From Pedobacter cryoconitis (lineage in GTDB: Bacteria; Bacteroidota; Bacteroidia; Sphingobacteriales; Sphingobacteriaceae): DNA of 64,000 nt. The stretch spans positions 494,308 through 558,307 of the forward strand of contig JAAAFW010000015.1 in NCBI GenBank assembly GCA_019352875.1, read 5' to 3'. Positions 36,032 to 46,061 of the stretch are shown here, piece by piece. The stretch's first letter is position 1, and the number at the start of each line of letters is the position of its first letter. Position numbers and translations under genes: made by a program. A model generated the notes under the pieces. That model did no database searches. It saw nothing but the letters and a program-made list of their open reading frames with translations, and had not been told where the DNA came from.

Positions 36032-36859
36032 ATGAAAATTGACAGAGATTTAAAGCTTGCTGTATTAATTGACGCCGACAATGTACCCTACGCTAACGTA
36101 AAAGAAATGTTCGAGGAAATTGCGAAATACGGTACGCCAACTTTTAAAAGAATCTATGCCGACTGGACAAAACCGACCGTTTCGGGCTGGAAAAAAGTTC
36201 TGCTGGAAAATGCAATCACACCTATCCAGCAGTATAGTTATTCGAGTGGAAAAAACTCCAGTGATAGTGCACTTATTATCGACGCCATGGATATTCTTTA
36301 CACCGGTAAGGTTGATGGCTTTTGTATTGTGTCCAGCGACAGCGACTTTACCCGTTTGGCAACAAGACTCAGGGAAGCAGGCATGAAAGTGATAGGTATA
36401 GGAGAAAAAAAGACTTTGCCGCCTTTTATTACCGCCTGTGATAAATTTATTTATATAGAAATTCTTAACCGGAATCCAGTTCCTTCGGAAGAGGTAAGTT
36501 CTTCTCCTGAAGCATCGGTTAATAAAAGTACACCAATACAACCGCTTAATAAAGTAGATCCGTCAATTATCAAATTATTCACCGATAGCATCACTGATTT
36601 AGCAGACGAGGACGGTTGGGCATATCTTGGCGATTTAGGCAACCTGATGATTAAGAAAAAACCGGACTTCGACTCCAGGAACTACGGGTTCTCAAAACTG
36701 CTTCCCCTGATCAAAAGCACAAATCGTTTTGAAGTAGATGAAAGGGATAGTGGCAAACCTAATATCAAACATATATACATTAAAAAATTGACTACTACTG
36801 AAAAAACAACTAAACAACGGAGAAATGGCCGTAAAAGGGAACCTGGTACACCGGACTGA
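36032..36859 (+). CDS. NYN-domain RNase-like protein with LOTUS/OST-HTH domain
   Basis: 275 residues. Residues 8-150 form a NYN (PIN-like) nuclease domain: LAVLIDADNVP with D14 and D16, SSGKNSSDSALIIDAMDIL, and SSDSDFTRLATRLREAG supply the acidic metal ligands. Residues about 180-250 form an OST-HTH/LOTUS domain (YLGDLGNLMIKKKPDFDSRNYG), thought to bind RNA. The tail is very basic (KTTKQRRNGRKREP). Domain make-up fits the LabA/MARF1-like group, so a role in RNA cleavage or turnover is inferred. It ends 1 bp before the convergent FAD protein. Confidence 0.9.
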   Translation: MKIDRDLKLAVLIDADNVPYANVKEMFEEIAKYGTPTFKRIYADWTKPTVSGWKKVLLENAITPIQQYSYSSGKNSSDSALIIDAMDILYTGKVDGFCIVSSDSDFTRLATRLREAGMKVIGIGEKKTLPPFITACDKFIYIEILNRNPVPSEEVSSSPEASVNKSTPIQPLNKVDPSIIKLFTDSITDLADEDGWAYLGDLGNLMIKKKPDFDSRNYGFSKLLPLIKSTNRFEVDERDSGKPNIKHIYIKKLTTTEKTTKQRRNGRKREPGTPD

Positions 36860-36860
36860 G

Positions 36861-38597
36861 CTAAACAAGTTCCGGTGCTTCATTTCCTGACAGGCTTTTT
36901 ATAATATTCTCTGAAGCCGCTTCGCAGAAATCTATGCCTGAATAATCAGGATTAAATCCACCAATATAAGGCACAGCCATAATATAAATCCGCTCATTGG
37001 TTTGGCCATTGCTATCAATAATCTGAAAATTATCATTAATTGTTATTCCAGGCACTATTAATTGATACTTACCATTCTTATCCTTTATAACCATTTCATT
37101 CCCTTTATCTAACTCTGCCCTTCCGGCATCTTCAGATTGAAATTGTAACATTGCAGGGCTAACTGCACCTGCATTAACTAACCCTTTAAATGGGAAGTCC
37201 TGAAATGACAGGTGCGGCTGGCCAACACAATCGACAAAAGTCTGAAAATGTATACTGATATCATTTCCACTTTCATCCTTATACAGATAGACTGCACCGC
37301 CGGTTTCTCCAGGACTAACCTCACTTTCATTACCCACTGCCACTATACTAAGTACACCGGCATCATGCAGCGCAAACAACTCTTTACAGGAACTCTGTGG
37401 TACAAATGCAATTACAATTGAAATGAGAGGCATGAGCACTTTCTGCAGTCTTTGCATATCCTCGGCGGAAAGATATTTAGCAGGATAATTCATTGCGTAG
37501 CTCAATATTGCGAGCATTTCTTTCCAATAAATAGATTCCTCTCTTTTAATAGATTGTTCAGCTTCGACATATTCTTTTCGGAACAATGTAAACGGCTCGA
37601 TCTCTTCGCGCATACCCATCATCGTTTCTACAAATTCTTCGAGTGCCATGTCTTTAACTTTCGCATAGAATGCAGGAGCTTTTTCCCGAAAGAGCTGCTT
37701 GAAGTTTTTTTCAAAAATATAATCCAATGAAATAAATCCGCCATTATGCCGGATATTATTTTTCATTTCCTGCCGGCTGATTAAGACTTCCTTTCCCAAA
37801 TGCGAATCTTCAAGATGAAAACGAATCGCTGGCAACAATCCATTCCTTGAATGCATCACCAGACGAAATTCGGGGTTATCTGGGTTTAATACATAATCCA
37901 CCTTCCCATTATTATCAGTCTTAAATTCTCCGTTAAACCGGGCCATAGTCCTGATTGCATCAATTGCAGTAAGTGAAGATCCTTTAATTCCAACAGGATG
38001 ATTGAGTTGAAGCGCAAGTTTTTTAGGTGGATACGGCGAATCATAATAACCAGAAACCTTACCTTCATGTTTTTTTGGCCAGTTGTGACCTGTACAAATT
38101 ATAACCCTATCGAAGGATTGCATCTCATTATCTGCAATAAAAACATTCACTATCCCCTGAACAGAATCATCTATAATATCGATAATCTGGCTATTTAAGT
38201 TTATAATTGTTCGAATTCCGATCTTCTCCGCTTGCTGACGGAGCAATTCAAACTGCGCCGACAAGTATTTTCCAAAAAAAAGGCGTGGCAAAACCTTATA
38301 TTCATTAAAATTGAGAGGATCAATACCGAATGAATTTAAAATCTCCTCTGGCGCAGTCTTCACCCAGTCTTCGATAGAACTGAACAGTACGGGAATCTCA
38401 TTATCTGATACATTTGTAATGTGCTCGGAATTTGCCCCCTCCATACTATAGGGCATACCCGCACCCAAGTAGCTTTTTCTCTCAAAAATTTGTATCTCAA
38501 CATTTGTATTACCAGACTCCAAAAGTCTTTTATACATAAACAAACCAGCCGGTCCTCCACCAAGGATAGCAATTCTTTGCGTTAAATTTTGGCTCAT
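36861..38597 (-). CDS. FAD/NAD(P)-binding protein
   Basis: 578 residues with an N-terminal FAD motif GGGPAGLF (14-21) followed by ERKSYLGAGMPYS, and IICTGHNWPKKHEG, which matches the FAD-NAD(P)-binding family (HpyO/SidA-distant type). The C-terminal region repeats a nucleotide-binding pattern and ends IPYIGGFNPDYSGIDFCE-like. Such proteins are usually flavin oxidoreductases or hydroxylases of unknown substrate. It appears monocistronic. Confidence 0.8.
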   Translation of the reverse strand: MSQNLTQRIAILGGGPAGLFMYKRLLESGNTNVEIQIFERKSYLGAGMPYSMEGANSEHITNVSDNEIPVLFSSIEDWVKTAPEEILNSFGIDPLNFNEYKVLPRLFFGKYLSAQFELLRQQAEKIGIRTIINLNSQIIDIIDDSVQGIVNVFIADNEMQSFDRVIICTGHNWPKKHEGKVSGYYDSPYPPKKLALQLNHPVGIKGSSLTAIDAIRTMARFNGEFKTDNNGKVDYVLNPDNPEFRLVMHSRNGLLPAIRFHLEDSHLGKEVLISRQEMKNNIRHNGGFISLDYIFEKNFKQLFREKAPAFYAKVKDMALEEFVETMMGMREEIEPFTLFRKEYVEAEQSIKREESIYWKEMLAILSYAMNYPAKYLSAEDMQRLQKVLMPLISIVIAFVPQSSCKELFALHDAGVLSIVAVGNESEVSPGETGGAVYLYKDESGNDISIHFQTFVDCVGQPHLSFQDFPFKGLVNAGAVSPAMLQFQSEDAGRAELDKGNEMVIKDKNGKYQLIVPGITINDNFQIIDSNGQTNERIYIMAVPYIGGFNPDYSGIDFCEAASENIIKSLSGNEAPELV

Positions 38598-38696
38598 AAG
38601 TGAATGAGAGTGTCTGTTTATTCAGACCAGACTCAGGCACATATAATAACAAAAACCGAAAATTGTTTGCACGATATGAATAATTCGAATTAAATG

Positions 38697-40238
38697 TTAT
38701 CCCTGCCCAAGTTTCATCAAATAAGAATATAATACAACATCGAGCCCATAGATATCCTTTCTAAACTGCATACTACCGGTCTGGTCTGCCCAGCAGGTAA
38801 AATAAGTGAGATGAACCGGTATTTTAACGGGTAAGGCAATATCTTTTGCCTTTTGGTTAGCAGTAAGTGCCATTTCTTTTTGAATAAGCTGATACTTTTC
38901 TCCGTCCCCAAATAACTGCTGCGCAAGCTCCAACGGTTTTTCTAGTCTGATACACCCATGGCTCACAGCTCTAACCGGCTTATCAAAAGCTGCTTTCGCT
39001 GGTGTATCATGCAGATAAACAGCGCTTTCATTCTTGAATAGAAACTTGATTTTACCAAGCGAATTTTCTTCGCCGGGGCGTTGTTTGAATGTATATTTTT
39101 TTCCTGCAGAAGCATCGGACCAATTGATGGTCTCCGAATCCTGAATCAGTTTTCCGTTTTCATATACATCTATATTGTTGTTAGATAGATAATAACGGTC
39201 GGCAGCTGCTTGTCTGGAGATTTCTTTTGTTGCAATGCTTTCCGGGATGTTCCAAACTGGATTTACCTGTACACCATAAATCATACTGGATAACTGTGGC
39301 GTCTCCCGCGAAAATGGACGATCTTTCTTAAGATCCTGCTCATCATATTCCTTCAGATCATCTGCTTTTTTGAGATCTCTCCCCTCACCGACGCAAACTT
39401 TCATATCCAGTAATGATATGCCATTTTCCATAACATCCAAACGATAATCGGGAATATTCACCCAGACACTTTTCCCCTCTCCTTTTTCAACTTTCCAGCG
39501 CATGCGCTCCATATTTACGGCTAGTTGCCTAGATGTCTCCTCTTTACTCATACCGGGTGCTATAGCACCTTCCTTTAAGGCATTTTGCAAGGCTAAATAT
39601 GATTTATCTTTAGGTTGAATGCTATCCAGATATTTACCAAGATTATTCAGCTCAAAAAGCTTGAGCATATCATTTTCCTGAGGTCGCCTGGTCTGGGTAT
39701 AATAATGCGCATAAATTCTTCTGGGACTTATGGCTCCAAATACAATTGCATTGCTATATGAGGTTAAAGAATTTGCAGTCGCAATTTCCATATCTGCGAT
39801 CACCTGGCACGCATCTTCAATATCAACAACTTTATTCTTGTCGTAAACCTTATTTAGCAAAGATGAAAATAAACTGGCGTCAAACATACCGGCTGATAAC
39901 CCATGGTCTGCGGATTTAGCGAGATAAGTACTCATCTGCCTAAGTTGTCCGTCTGACAGATATCTTTTGACAAGAATAGGTTCATAACCATTCTTTTCAT
40001 AGACTGAAGTGATCAATTTTGGATTGCGCAACTGATCCTGTTTTGCATTTAATACTTTTTTGAGAACGGTTGCCAATTTTTCATCGGTTACATTTTTAAA
40101 AATCTTGTTTTTAGTCTCTTTGAACACAATTTCACCGGTTTCAGAGCCCGCTTTCTTACAAGCTTGAAACAAAAAAAACAGGCAAATAATACCAGTCATA
40201 ATAAACAGGTTAAGCCCTGAAAGGAATCGCTTCTTCAT
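38697..40238 (-). CDS. L,D-transpeptidase (YcbB/LdtD-like) lipoprotein
   Basis: 513 residues from ATG 40238; the longer in-frame reading to 40313 spoils the signal peptide. A hydrophobic helix and lipobox-like FQAC place it as an exported lipoprotein. The N-terminal half holds a scaffold and peptidoglycan-binding-like region. The YkuD catalytic domain contains YLHDTP and AVSHGCIRLEKP, with nucleophile C429. It would form 3-3 crosslinks in peptidoglycan or attach proteins to it, and act without penicillin-sensitive transpeptidases. Monocistronic. Confidence 0.93.
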   Translation of the reverse strand: MKKRFLSGLNLFIMTGIICLFFLFQACKKAGSETGEIVFKETKNKIFKNVTDEKLATVLKKVLNAKQDQLRNPKLITSVYEKNGYEPILVKRYLSDGQLRQMSTYLAKSADHGLSAGMFDASLFSSLLNKVYDKNKVVDIEDACQVIADMEIATANSLTSYSNAIVFGAISPRRIYAHYYTQTRRPQENDMLKLFELNNLGKYLDSIQPKDKSYLALQNALKEGAIAPGMSKEETSRQLAVNMERMRWKVEKGEGKSVWVNIPDYRLDVMENGISLLDMKVCVGEGRDLKKADDLKEYDEQDLKKDRPFSRETPQLSSMIYGVQVNPVWNIPESIATKEISRQAAADRYYLSNNNIDVYENGKLIQDSETINWSDASAGKKYTFKQRPGEENSLGKIKFLFKNESAVYLHDTPAKAAFDKPVRAVSHGCIRLEKPLELAQQLFGDGEKYQLIQKEMALTANQKAKDIALPVKIPVHLTYFTCWADQTGSMQFRKDIYGLDVVLYSYLMKLGQG

Positions 40239-40378
40239 AAAAAATGTATAGGTTTTAAATGTTATTAAACGTCGCCTGGCTAAAGCAAAATGTAAAAAAA
40301 TGTTATTAAACAATCCAACGCCGAGTTTAAACTAAACAAGACCAGTATTTATTTGTTAGAAAAAAAACTGAAATAATT

Positions 40379-40813
40379 ATGAAAGAGGAAAACTTACAAC
40401 GATTTATTGACGCCCAGCAAAGAGACTATCCGATAGCGCTAAAAGAAATTGAGGCCGGCAGAAAACAGAGTCATTGGATGTGGTATATATTCCCGCAGTT
40501 ACAAGGACTGGGAAATACGGAAACGTCAAAATTTTATGCTCTAGCGGATCTTACTGAGGCAGATGCCTACTTAAGCCATCCTTTACTAGGCAGCAGGTTA
40601 GTTGAAATCAGTAATGAACTATTGAAGTTGAACGAAAATGATCCCAGTGCTATTTTTGGTCATCCAGACGACCTAAAACTCAAATCTTCCATGACATTAT
40701 TTGCTGAAATACCATTGACAAATCCTGTATTTATTCAGGTATTAAACAAGTTTTATGCAGGAAGTAAAGATGATAAAACATTAGACCTTCTCAAAAATCG
40801 TCCTAATGCCTGA
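40379..40813 (+). CDS. DUF1810 family protein
   Basis: 144 residues. The typical DUF1810 pattern is seen: FIDAQQRDYPIALKEIEAGRK, then HWMWYIFPQLQGLG and a final KFYAGSKDDKTLDLL. The family is small, soluble and helical; its function is not established. Convergent with the DJ-1/PfpI gene, 4 bp apart. Confidence 0.9.
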   Translation: MKEENLQRFIDAQQRDYPIALKEIEAGRKQSHWMWYIFPQLQGLGNTETSKFYALADLTEADAYLSHPLLGSRLVEISNELLKLNENDPSAIFGHPDDLKLKSSMTLFAEIPLTNPVFIQVLNKFYAGSKDDKTLDLLKNRPNA

Positions 40814-40817
40814 TTAA

Positions 40818-41516
40818 TTAAGAATTCGCCGTCTGGCTTTCCAAAAGCGTTATCAGAGCCTTAGCTGCCGGTCCTGCGGATAATGGGTTCTGTCCTGTTA
40901 TCAAAAGACCATCAACCTCTACATGGCTCATAAAAGGGACTAGGGAAGAATGTAGTTTCGCGCCTAGTTCCTCAAGCTTGTTTTCCAGTTTATAGGGAAC
41001 ATTATTGCTCCGTCCAACCATCGTTTCTTCGATATTTGTAAAAGCCGAGATATGTTTCCCGGTTAAAAATCCTGGTTGGATTTCTGCCGCCTTAATCAGG
41101 GCAGCCGGCCCGTGACACACCGCCACAACAGGTTTTCCTGAACGATAGAAGTCGAGTATGAGCTGCCCGCTGGCTTCGTTTGTAGCAAGATCCCAGATTG
41201 GCCCATGCCCGCCAGGATAAAATACAGCATCGTAGTCTTCAGGATGAATCGTACTCAATACATTTGTCCGCTCAAATGCAGTTTTTGCAATTTCATCTTC
41301 CTGAAATCTACGATTAGAACCTGTAATATTTTCAGTCAGTTCACTCATAGGGTCAACCGGTGGCCTGCCACCGAGCGGACTCGCAAGAGTGGTACGGTAC
41401 CCTGCATCTATAAATTCATAATACGGATCGGTAAACTCTCCCAGCCAGACACCCGTTTTACTATCAGTATTCTCCATCTGTTCGTGTGAGGTAAGCACAA
41501 TTAAGATCTTTTTCAT
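40818..41516 (-). CDS. DJ-1/PfpI family protein (Hsp31-like)
   Basis: 232 residues. AVCHGPAALI gives the conserved nucleophile-elbow cysteine, and PGGHGPIWDLA is the upstream loop of the Hsp31/YajL-like type 1 glutamine amidotransferase fold. Members act as glyoxalase III, deglycase or chaperone; which one applies here cannot be told. It is not part of an obvious operon. Confidence 0.9.
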   Translation of the reverse strand: MKKILIVLTSHEQMENTDSKTGVWLGEFTDPYYEFIDAGYRTTLASPLGGRPPVDPMSELTENITGSNRRFQEDEIAKTAFERTNVLSTIHPEDYDAVFYPGGHGPIWDLATNEASGQLILDFYRSGKPVVAVCHGPAALIKAAEIQPGFLTGKHISAFTNIEETMVGRSNNVPYKLENKLEELGAKLHSSLVPFMSHVEVDGLLITGQNPLSAGPAAKALITLLESQTANS

Positions 41517-41640
41517 TGGTCCCTATTTAAAATAACATTTTACAGACAGAACCACTTCTGCCTGTTTTTGTTTTATGTTATAATTAGAAGACAAATGCTG
41601 AACACATGGAATGATATAACTAATCCGAAATAAAGTGAAC

Positions 41641-42504
41641 CTATTTAATATCGTTGCGCTTTGGGTTTAATAGTCTCAAAGCGTTAAAAACTGCCTGATG
41701 TGTTACCGTGGCGTGATCTTCATCCGGTAAGTAATCGAAATACACTTTCAAATTTTTACTTTTAGTTCCTTTTATTTTTTCTGCAAGGAGATTGGCGTCG
41801 ACCTCCATTACATGAGGAGCCTCGGCTGGTGCCAATCCTTCTTTCCCGACACCAATATAAATTTTGGTCTCCTGGTTAAATCCTTTATCCAAAATATCGC
41901 CATGCAAGCCGAATAAGGAACCATTATCCCACCATAGGCTTGGGCTAATGATTATATAGGAATTGAAAAGTTTTGGTTTTTTTAACAGAATTTCAGTTGC
42001 CACCAACCCTCCCAAAGATTGCCCTATAATCGTTTTTGAAGAGTTTGTATGATATCTTTTTTCAATATAGGGTTGCAGTTCTTTTTCAATAAAACCTATA
42101 AAGTTATCAGAATGTCCGGAAGTGGTATATGTCTTTTGGTCCGACTTGATAGTGGTAGGATAAGTAAAATCTCTTTTTCTATCTACGTTGGCTATTCCTA
42201 CGATAATTGATTTAGGAACCCTGTTAATCCAGGGAAAACTATTATAATGATACAAACCCACGATTTGTATGAAATCTTCATCTGCCGAGCCATCAAGCAA
42301 ATAGACCACCGGATATCTGGTACTGTCTTTCGGATTATACCCCTCTGGCAAATAAATATTGAGCGTTCTATTTTCCGAAAGTGCCACAGATTTAATATTT
42401 TCGATAGTGCCCAAAACAAATGGCTTGGAGGCATCCTTCTTGTTTTGCCCTAATACAATATGGAACATCAAAAGAAGGGCAATACTAAAAATGATTTTCT
42501 TCAT
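41641..42504 (-). CDS. exported esterase of the enterochelin-esterase-like family
   Basis: 287 residues with an N-terminal signal peptide (to about LGQ at 20). The alpha/beta hydrolase core carries IIGQSLGGLVA (nucleophile Ser) and a C-terminal DEDHATVTH with the catalytic His. It belongs to the esterase D/Fes-like group (DUF3327-free). No siderophore genes are nearby, so an iron role is not supported. Monocistronic. Confidence 0.85.
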   Translation of the reverse strand: MKKIIFSIALLLMFHIVLGQNKKDASKPFVLGTIENIKSVALSENRTLNIYLPEGYNPKDSTRYPVVYLLDGSADEDFIQIVGLYHYNSFPWINRVPKSIIVGIANVDRKRDFTYPTTIKSDQKTYTTSGHSDNFIGFIEKELQPYIEKRYHTNSSKTIIGQSLGGLVATEILLKKPKLFNSYIIISPSLWWDNGSLFGLHGDILDKGFNQETKIYIGVGKEGLAPAEAPHVMEVDANLLAEKIKGTKSKNLKVYFDYLPDEDHATVTHQAVFNALRLLNPKRNDIK

Positions 42505-42571
42505 CCACCAAAACTACCAAATTATAAATGATACCGAATTATTGCATAACCAATTTCAGCTGGCAAAACAC

Positions 42572-42601
42572 CCACAGCTGCTGTATACCGGTCAGCTGTG
42601 G
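42572..42601 (-). terminator. terminator of the aldo/keto reductase gene
   Basis: CCACAGCTG (42572-42580) pairs perfectly with CAGCTGTGG (42593-42601). On the minus strand a TTTT run follows within five bases. Confidence 0.7.
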
Positions 42602-42615
42602 ATGTGAAACTATAT

Positions 42616-43617
42616 TTAGTTATTGACCAGTTTCATGGCCCCTTCGCTGTAACGCGCTCCTACATTCGGATAACGTTTAATCAGCGCGTCGATATTGGTT
42701 AAGTCATCGTCGTTCAGCGAAACCTCAACTGCACCCGCATTTTCCTCTAGATATTTCCGTTTTTTTGTTCCCGGAATCGGGATAATATCTTCACCCTGAG
42801 CAAGTACCCAAGCTAAAGCAAGTTGCGCAGGCGTACAGTCTTTATGCCGCGCAATAGCTGCAAATTCTCGCACTAATTTGTTATTGTTTTCAGCAAATTC
42901 TCCCTGATAACGCGGTAAAGATTTTCTGAAATCTGTATCATCGAGATTTTCAATTTGTAAAGTGCTGGTTACTAAACCCCTTGCTAATGGAGAATAAGGA
43001 ATTAATGAAATCCCCAGTTCGCGCACTGTGCTTAAGATTTCTCCTTCGACATCGCGGGTAAACAATGAATATTCACTTTGTAAAGCTGCGATCGGATGTG
43101 TTGCATGTGCCTTACGAATGGAAGCTGGGGACGCTTCACTTAATCCCAGATAGCGAACTTTCCCTTCTGTCACCAGATCTGCCATCGCGCCGACCATCTC
43201 TTCTACCGGTATATTAGGGTCTATACGATGCGCATAATACAGATCAATTACATCGATATTTAGGCGCCTTAAGCTAGCTTCAGCCGCTTGCTTCAGCCAC
43301 TTAGGTGAACCGTCAAAATATGTCCCGTTACTGTTCCCTGGTCGTACGACATCTTCCTTATAACGAAATCCGAACTTGGTTGCAATAAAAACCTTATTCC
43401 GGTTCGGCACCAATACTTTTGAAATTAACTCTTCATTCGCTCCATTAGCATACATATCAGCTGTATCCCAGAAATTGATTCCAAGATCTATTGCCTTTTC
43501 CAGTGTCGCAATACTTTCCTTGTCGTCTCCCGGACCATAAGCGAAGCTCATTCCCATGCAACCTAAACCCAATGATGATAATTCTTCTCCTGTCTTACCT
43601 AATTTTCTGTATTTCAT
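42616..43617 (-). CDS. aldo/keto reductase
   Basis: 333 residues of (beta/alpha)8 type. The catalytic tetrad can be read: D and Y in [11 protein letters not shown] in FIATKFG, and H in LYYAHRID. The NADPH-binding end contains [14 protein letters not shown]. It reduces aldehydes or ketones with NADPH; the substrate is unknown. It is a stand-alone gene ending at a hairpin. Confidence 0.92.
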   Translation of the reverse strand: MKYRKLGKTGEELSSLGLGCMGMSFAYGPGDDKESIATLEKAIDLGINFWDTADMYANGANEELISKVLVPNRNKVFIATKFGFRYKEDVVRPGNSNGTYFDGSPKWLKQAAEASLRRLNIDVIDLYYAHRIDPNIPVEEMVGAMADLVTEGKVRYLGLSEASPASIRKAHATHPIAALQSEYSLFTRDVEGEILSTVRELGISLIPYSPLARGLVTSTLQIENLDDTDFRKSLPRYQGEFAENNNKLVREFAAIARHKDCTPAQLALAWVLAQGEDIIPIPGTKKRKYLEENAGAVEVSLNDDDLTNIDALIKRYPNVGARYSEGAMKLVNN

Positions 43618-43792
43618 GATTGATAATTATTATTTATTCGAATTCTCCTGATTATTTCCCATTCTTAATTGGCCGGGTAAATCAATGACTCAAAATTACA
43701 ATAGATAGAATAGCGGCATTTACAATAATCAAGCAGATATTTATAATAATCAAACAAAAAGCCACACTTGTTTTAAAAAACTTATAAAAATC

Positions 43793-43831
43793 AAACGCCG
43801 GCATCTTCTTTAACAAAGAATGCCGGCGTTT
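43793..43831 (-). terminator. terminator of the D-amino-acid operon
   Basis: A perfect 12-bp GC-rich stem (43793-43804 with 43820-43831) with a 15-nt loop. On the minus strand it is followed by a T-rich stretch. It closes the five-gene operon that begins near 50170. Confidence 0.85.
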
Positions 43832-43852
43832 ATTATCAAGTTAGTATAAAAA

Positions 43853-44926
43853 TCATCTCCAGGCTTTTCTCAGGAATCTTAGCCAGTTACCATGCATTAA
43901 ATTGTTTATATCTGACTGCGTATAACCGCGCTTTTCCATTATAGCCGGTATATTCTGCAAATCGGCTATGCTTTGGATATCATAAGGGCACTGCTCCTTA
44001 CCGAAAGCACCGTCGAGATCCGATCCAACGCCCACATGTAAAGTATTGCCCGCGATCTGGCAAATATGATCAAGGTGATTAATCATTACTTCGAGATTAC
44101 AACCAGTTCCCCTGGGTGTTGATTGTCCTCTTACCCATCCAGGAACCATCATCCAGGCATCTAAAGCAAGTCCGATTACAGCTCCCCTTTCAATTAATGC
44201 TTTAATCTGTTCGTCGCTATACTGACGGTTATGATTAACGAGTGAACGGCAATTATTGTGTGACGCCCATACATGACCATTGAAGTGATTAAGCGCTTCC
44301 CAGAAACTATCATCACATAAATGCGTCGCATCCAAAATGATATTGAGCTTTTCCATTTCTCGAAGCAACTCGTGCCCTTTCGGGCCCATTAAACCTGTAG
44401 CATCTGTTCCCTGGGCATATCTCCCGGGGCCATAATGCGCTGGTCCAATAGCCCTCAGTCCATTAGCATGTGCTTTATGCAAATAGTCCATATTTATTAT
44501 AGAATCTGCACCTTCCAGACTAAGGATATAACCAATTGGTTTATTGGTATCTGAAGGCTCATTATTCGTCCATCTGGAAATATGCTCATTTAAAAGCTCA
44601 AGGTTATTAATCTGCACCATCTCTCCCGCGTCTTCCATAGCGTTGTACCAGGCAAGTTGGCCCTGGGTCTGTGCCCATGCCTGCGCTGGTGAATGCCAGC
44701 CAGGAAGATGATTGTCCGGCGCCACATATCTTGCGATTTGTGTCGCTACTACAAGTCCGATTTGCCCTTTCCTTAATTCTGGCAGAGAGACCACTGCCTT
44801 TGCCCTGTCAGGCTTATCTGATAAACCTTCTTCCCTTTGGTTAATGGAAGTCACCGGCAAACGCAGATCACGGTTCCATTCCAGGGCATTCATACTCAAA
44901 TCTAAATGTGCATCAATCGTAAACAT
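43853..44926 (-). CDS. membrane-dipeptidase-like peptidase M19
   Basis: 357-residue zinc TIM-barrel dipeptidase. H7-x-D9 at the N-terminus, ILDATHLCDDSF, WASHNNCRSL and GVGSDLDGAFG supply the metal and substrate residues of renal-dipeptidase family M19. The family cleaves dipeptides, often with a D-residue at the C-terminal side. It is the last gene of the operon with the D-serine/D-threonine-type PLP enzyme, RidA and GntP permease. No signal peptide is seen, so it likely works in the cytoplasm on imported dipeptides. Confidence 0.9.
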   Translation of the reverse strand: MFTIDAHLDLSMNALEWNRDLRLPVTSINQREEGLSDKPDRAKAVVSLPELRKGQIGLVVATQIARYVAPDNHLPGWHSPAQAWAQTQGQLAWYNAMEDAGEMVQINNLELLNEHISRWTNNEPSDTNKPIGYILSLEGADSIINMDYLHKAHANGLRAIGPAHYGPGRYAQGTDATGLMGPKGHELLREMEKLNIILDATHLCDDSFWEALNHFNGHVWASHNNCRSLVNHNRQYSDEQIKALIERGAVIGLALDAWMMVPGWVRGQSTPRGTGCNLEVMINHLDHICQIAGNTLHVGVGSDLDGAFGKEQCPYDIQSIADLQNIPAIMEKRGYTQSDINNLMHGNWLRFLRKAWR

Positions 44927-44934
44927 ACTTCTGA

Positions 44935-46050
44935 TTAAATAGTAATTTTTCTAGTTCTGGAAGTTATCTCCCACTCATCTTTAATTTCCTGATTATAAGC
45001 TATGCTGGCATTGTTATATAAAGCGACAGTAGGACAAATATGAATAGGCAATCCATACAATACATCACCGATAGAAAACCCATGTTTAGTACCCAGATCA
45101 AGAACCAGATGCTCCTCACTCTGGCTTACAAATACGGCGTCCGGAGCATTCAAAAAGAAAACCCTTCGCCTCAGTTCATTTTCTGCAGCGATCGATTTAT
45201 GCCCGAGGTCAAGACTCACCAGGTTGTCCTGGGTCAGAGAAATAACCCTGGTAATCACCACTGCTGCAGTTAAATACGATTGTTCTGTAAAAGCATCCTG
45301 ATAGCCCTTATCCCAGAGTATAAAAGTTCCAGGGCTGCATTCTACAGATTCCTCCCCGGCATAAAAAGGAAAAGTCGGGGTTCCACCCGCTATAATTACA
45401 GGCTGCGGCATCCCTGAAGTTACCACTTGTTTCGATATTTGAGACAAGATATTCCAGATTGGCAGCCACTTTTCCTTTCTTACATCATATGACGCGTCAT
45501 GAATATGCCCGTCATAAGCATGAAACCCTTTAACGATCAGGCCAGGTGTATCAGAAGCCGTTTTATATAATGCTAAGCATGCTTCTCCAGGTAGAATCCC
45601 CGTGCGGTTCATTCCTACATTCAGGTCAGCAAAGACGCTCAGTTCAAGTCCGGCAGCTATTGCGGCAGCAGAATATTCCGCAATTGAAATTTCATTGTCG
45701 AATAAGCAGGAAAACTGTGTCTCAGGATAAGACCTGATCAATTTAATAAACCTGTCTATTTTCGGCCCGGTAAGCTGATACGCCAGTAACACATCAGGTG
45801 CTTTACAAATACCCAGCATCTCTGCCTCGGCAATTGTAGCACATTTAAATTTAGTGATGCCTGCATTAATCATTAACGAGGTAACAGCCGCAGATTTGTG
45901 CGTCTTAACGTGTGGCCTTAATCTGGATATATCTTTTATACTTTGTTTTAATCGCTTGATATTTTCTGCAATCCTATCCGCGTAAAACACTAATGCAGGA
46001 GAATCCAGCTGTGCGACATTTTTAATAGTGTACCAGGTTTTCTCTTCCAA
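44935..46050 (-). CDS. D-serine dehydratase/D-threonine aldolase-type PLP enzyme (DSD1 family)
   Basis: 371-residue fold-type III (alanine-racemase-like) PLP enzyme. LRPHVKTHKS (about 44-53) holds the PLP lysine, and PIHICPTVAL near the C-terminus has H337 and C339 as the zinc pair seen in eukaryotic-type D-serine dehydratase and metal-activated D-threonine aldolase. It either dehydrates D-serine (to pyruvate and ammonia, via 2-aminoacrylate) or cleaves D-threonine/D-allo-threonine. The only suitable start is a TTG at 46050: the conserved N-terminus (WYTIKNVAQLDSPAL) leaves no room for another. The partner RidA gene is 11 bp upstream. Confidence 0.88.
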   Translation of the reverse strand: MEEKTWYTIKNVAQLDSPALVFYADRIAENIKRLKQSIKDISRLRPHVKTHKSAAVTSLMINAGITKFKCATIAEAEMLGICKAPDVLLAYQLTGPKIDRFIKLIRSYPETQFSCLFDNEISIAEYSAAAIAAGLELSVFADLNVGMNRTGILPGEACLALYKTASDTPGLIVKGFHAYDGHIHDASYDVRKEKWLPIWNILSQISKQVVTSGMPQPVIIAGGTPTFPFYAGEESVECSPGTFILWDKGYQDAFTEQSYLTAAVVITRVISLTQDNLVSLDLGHKSIAAENELRRRVFFLNAPDAVFVSQSEEHLVLDLGTKHGFSIGDVLYGLPIHICPTVALYNNASIAYNQEIKDEWEITSRTRKITI

Positions 46051-46061
46051 AGTATAGATGT

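Noticed and set aside
41641..42504. Siderophore esterase role
   Set aside because: Only general family resemblance to enterochelin esterase; no iron-uptake genes or Fur-like site nearby.
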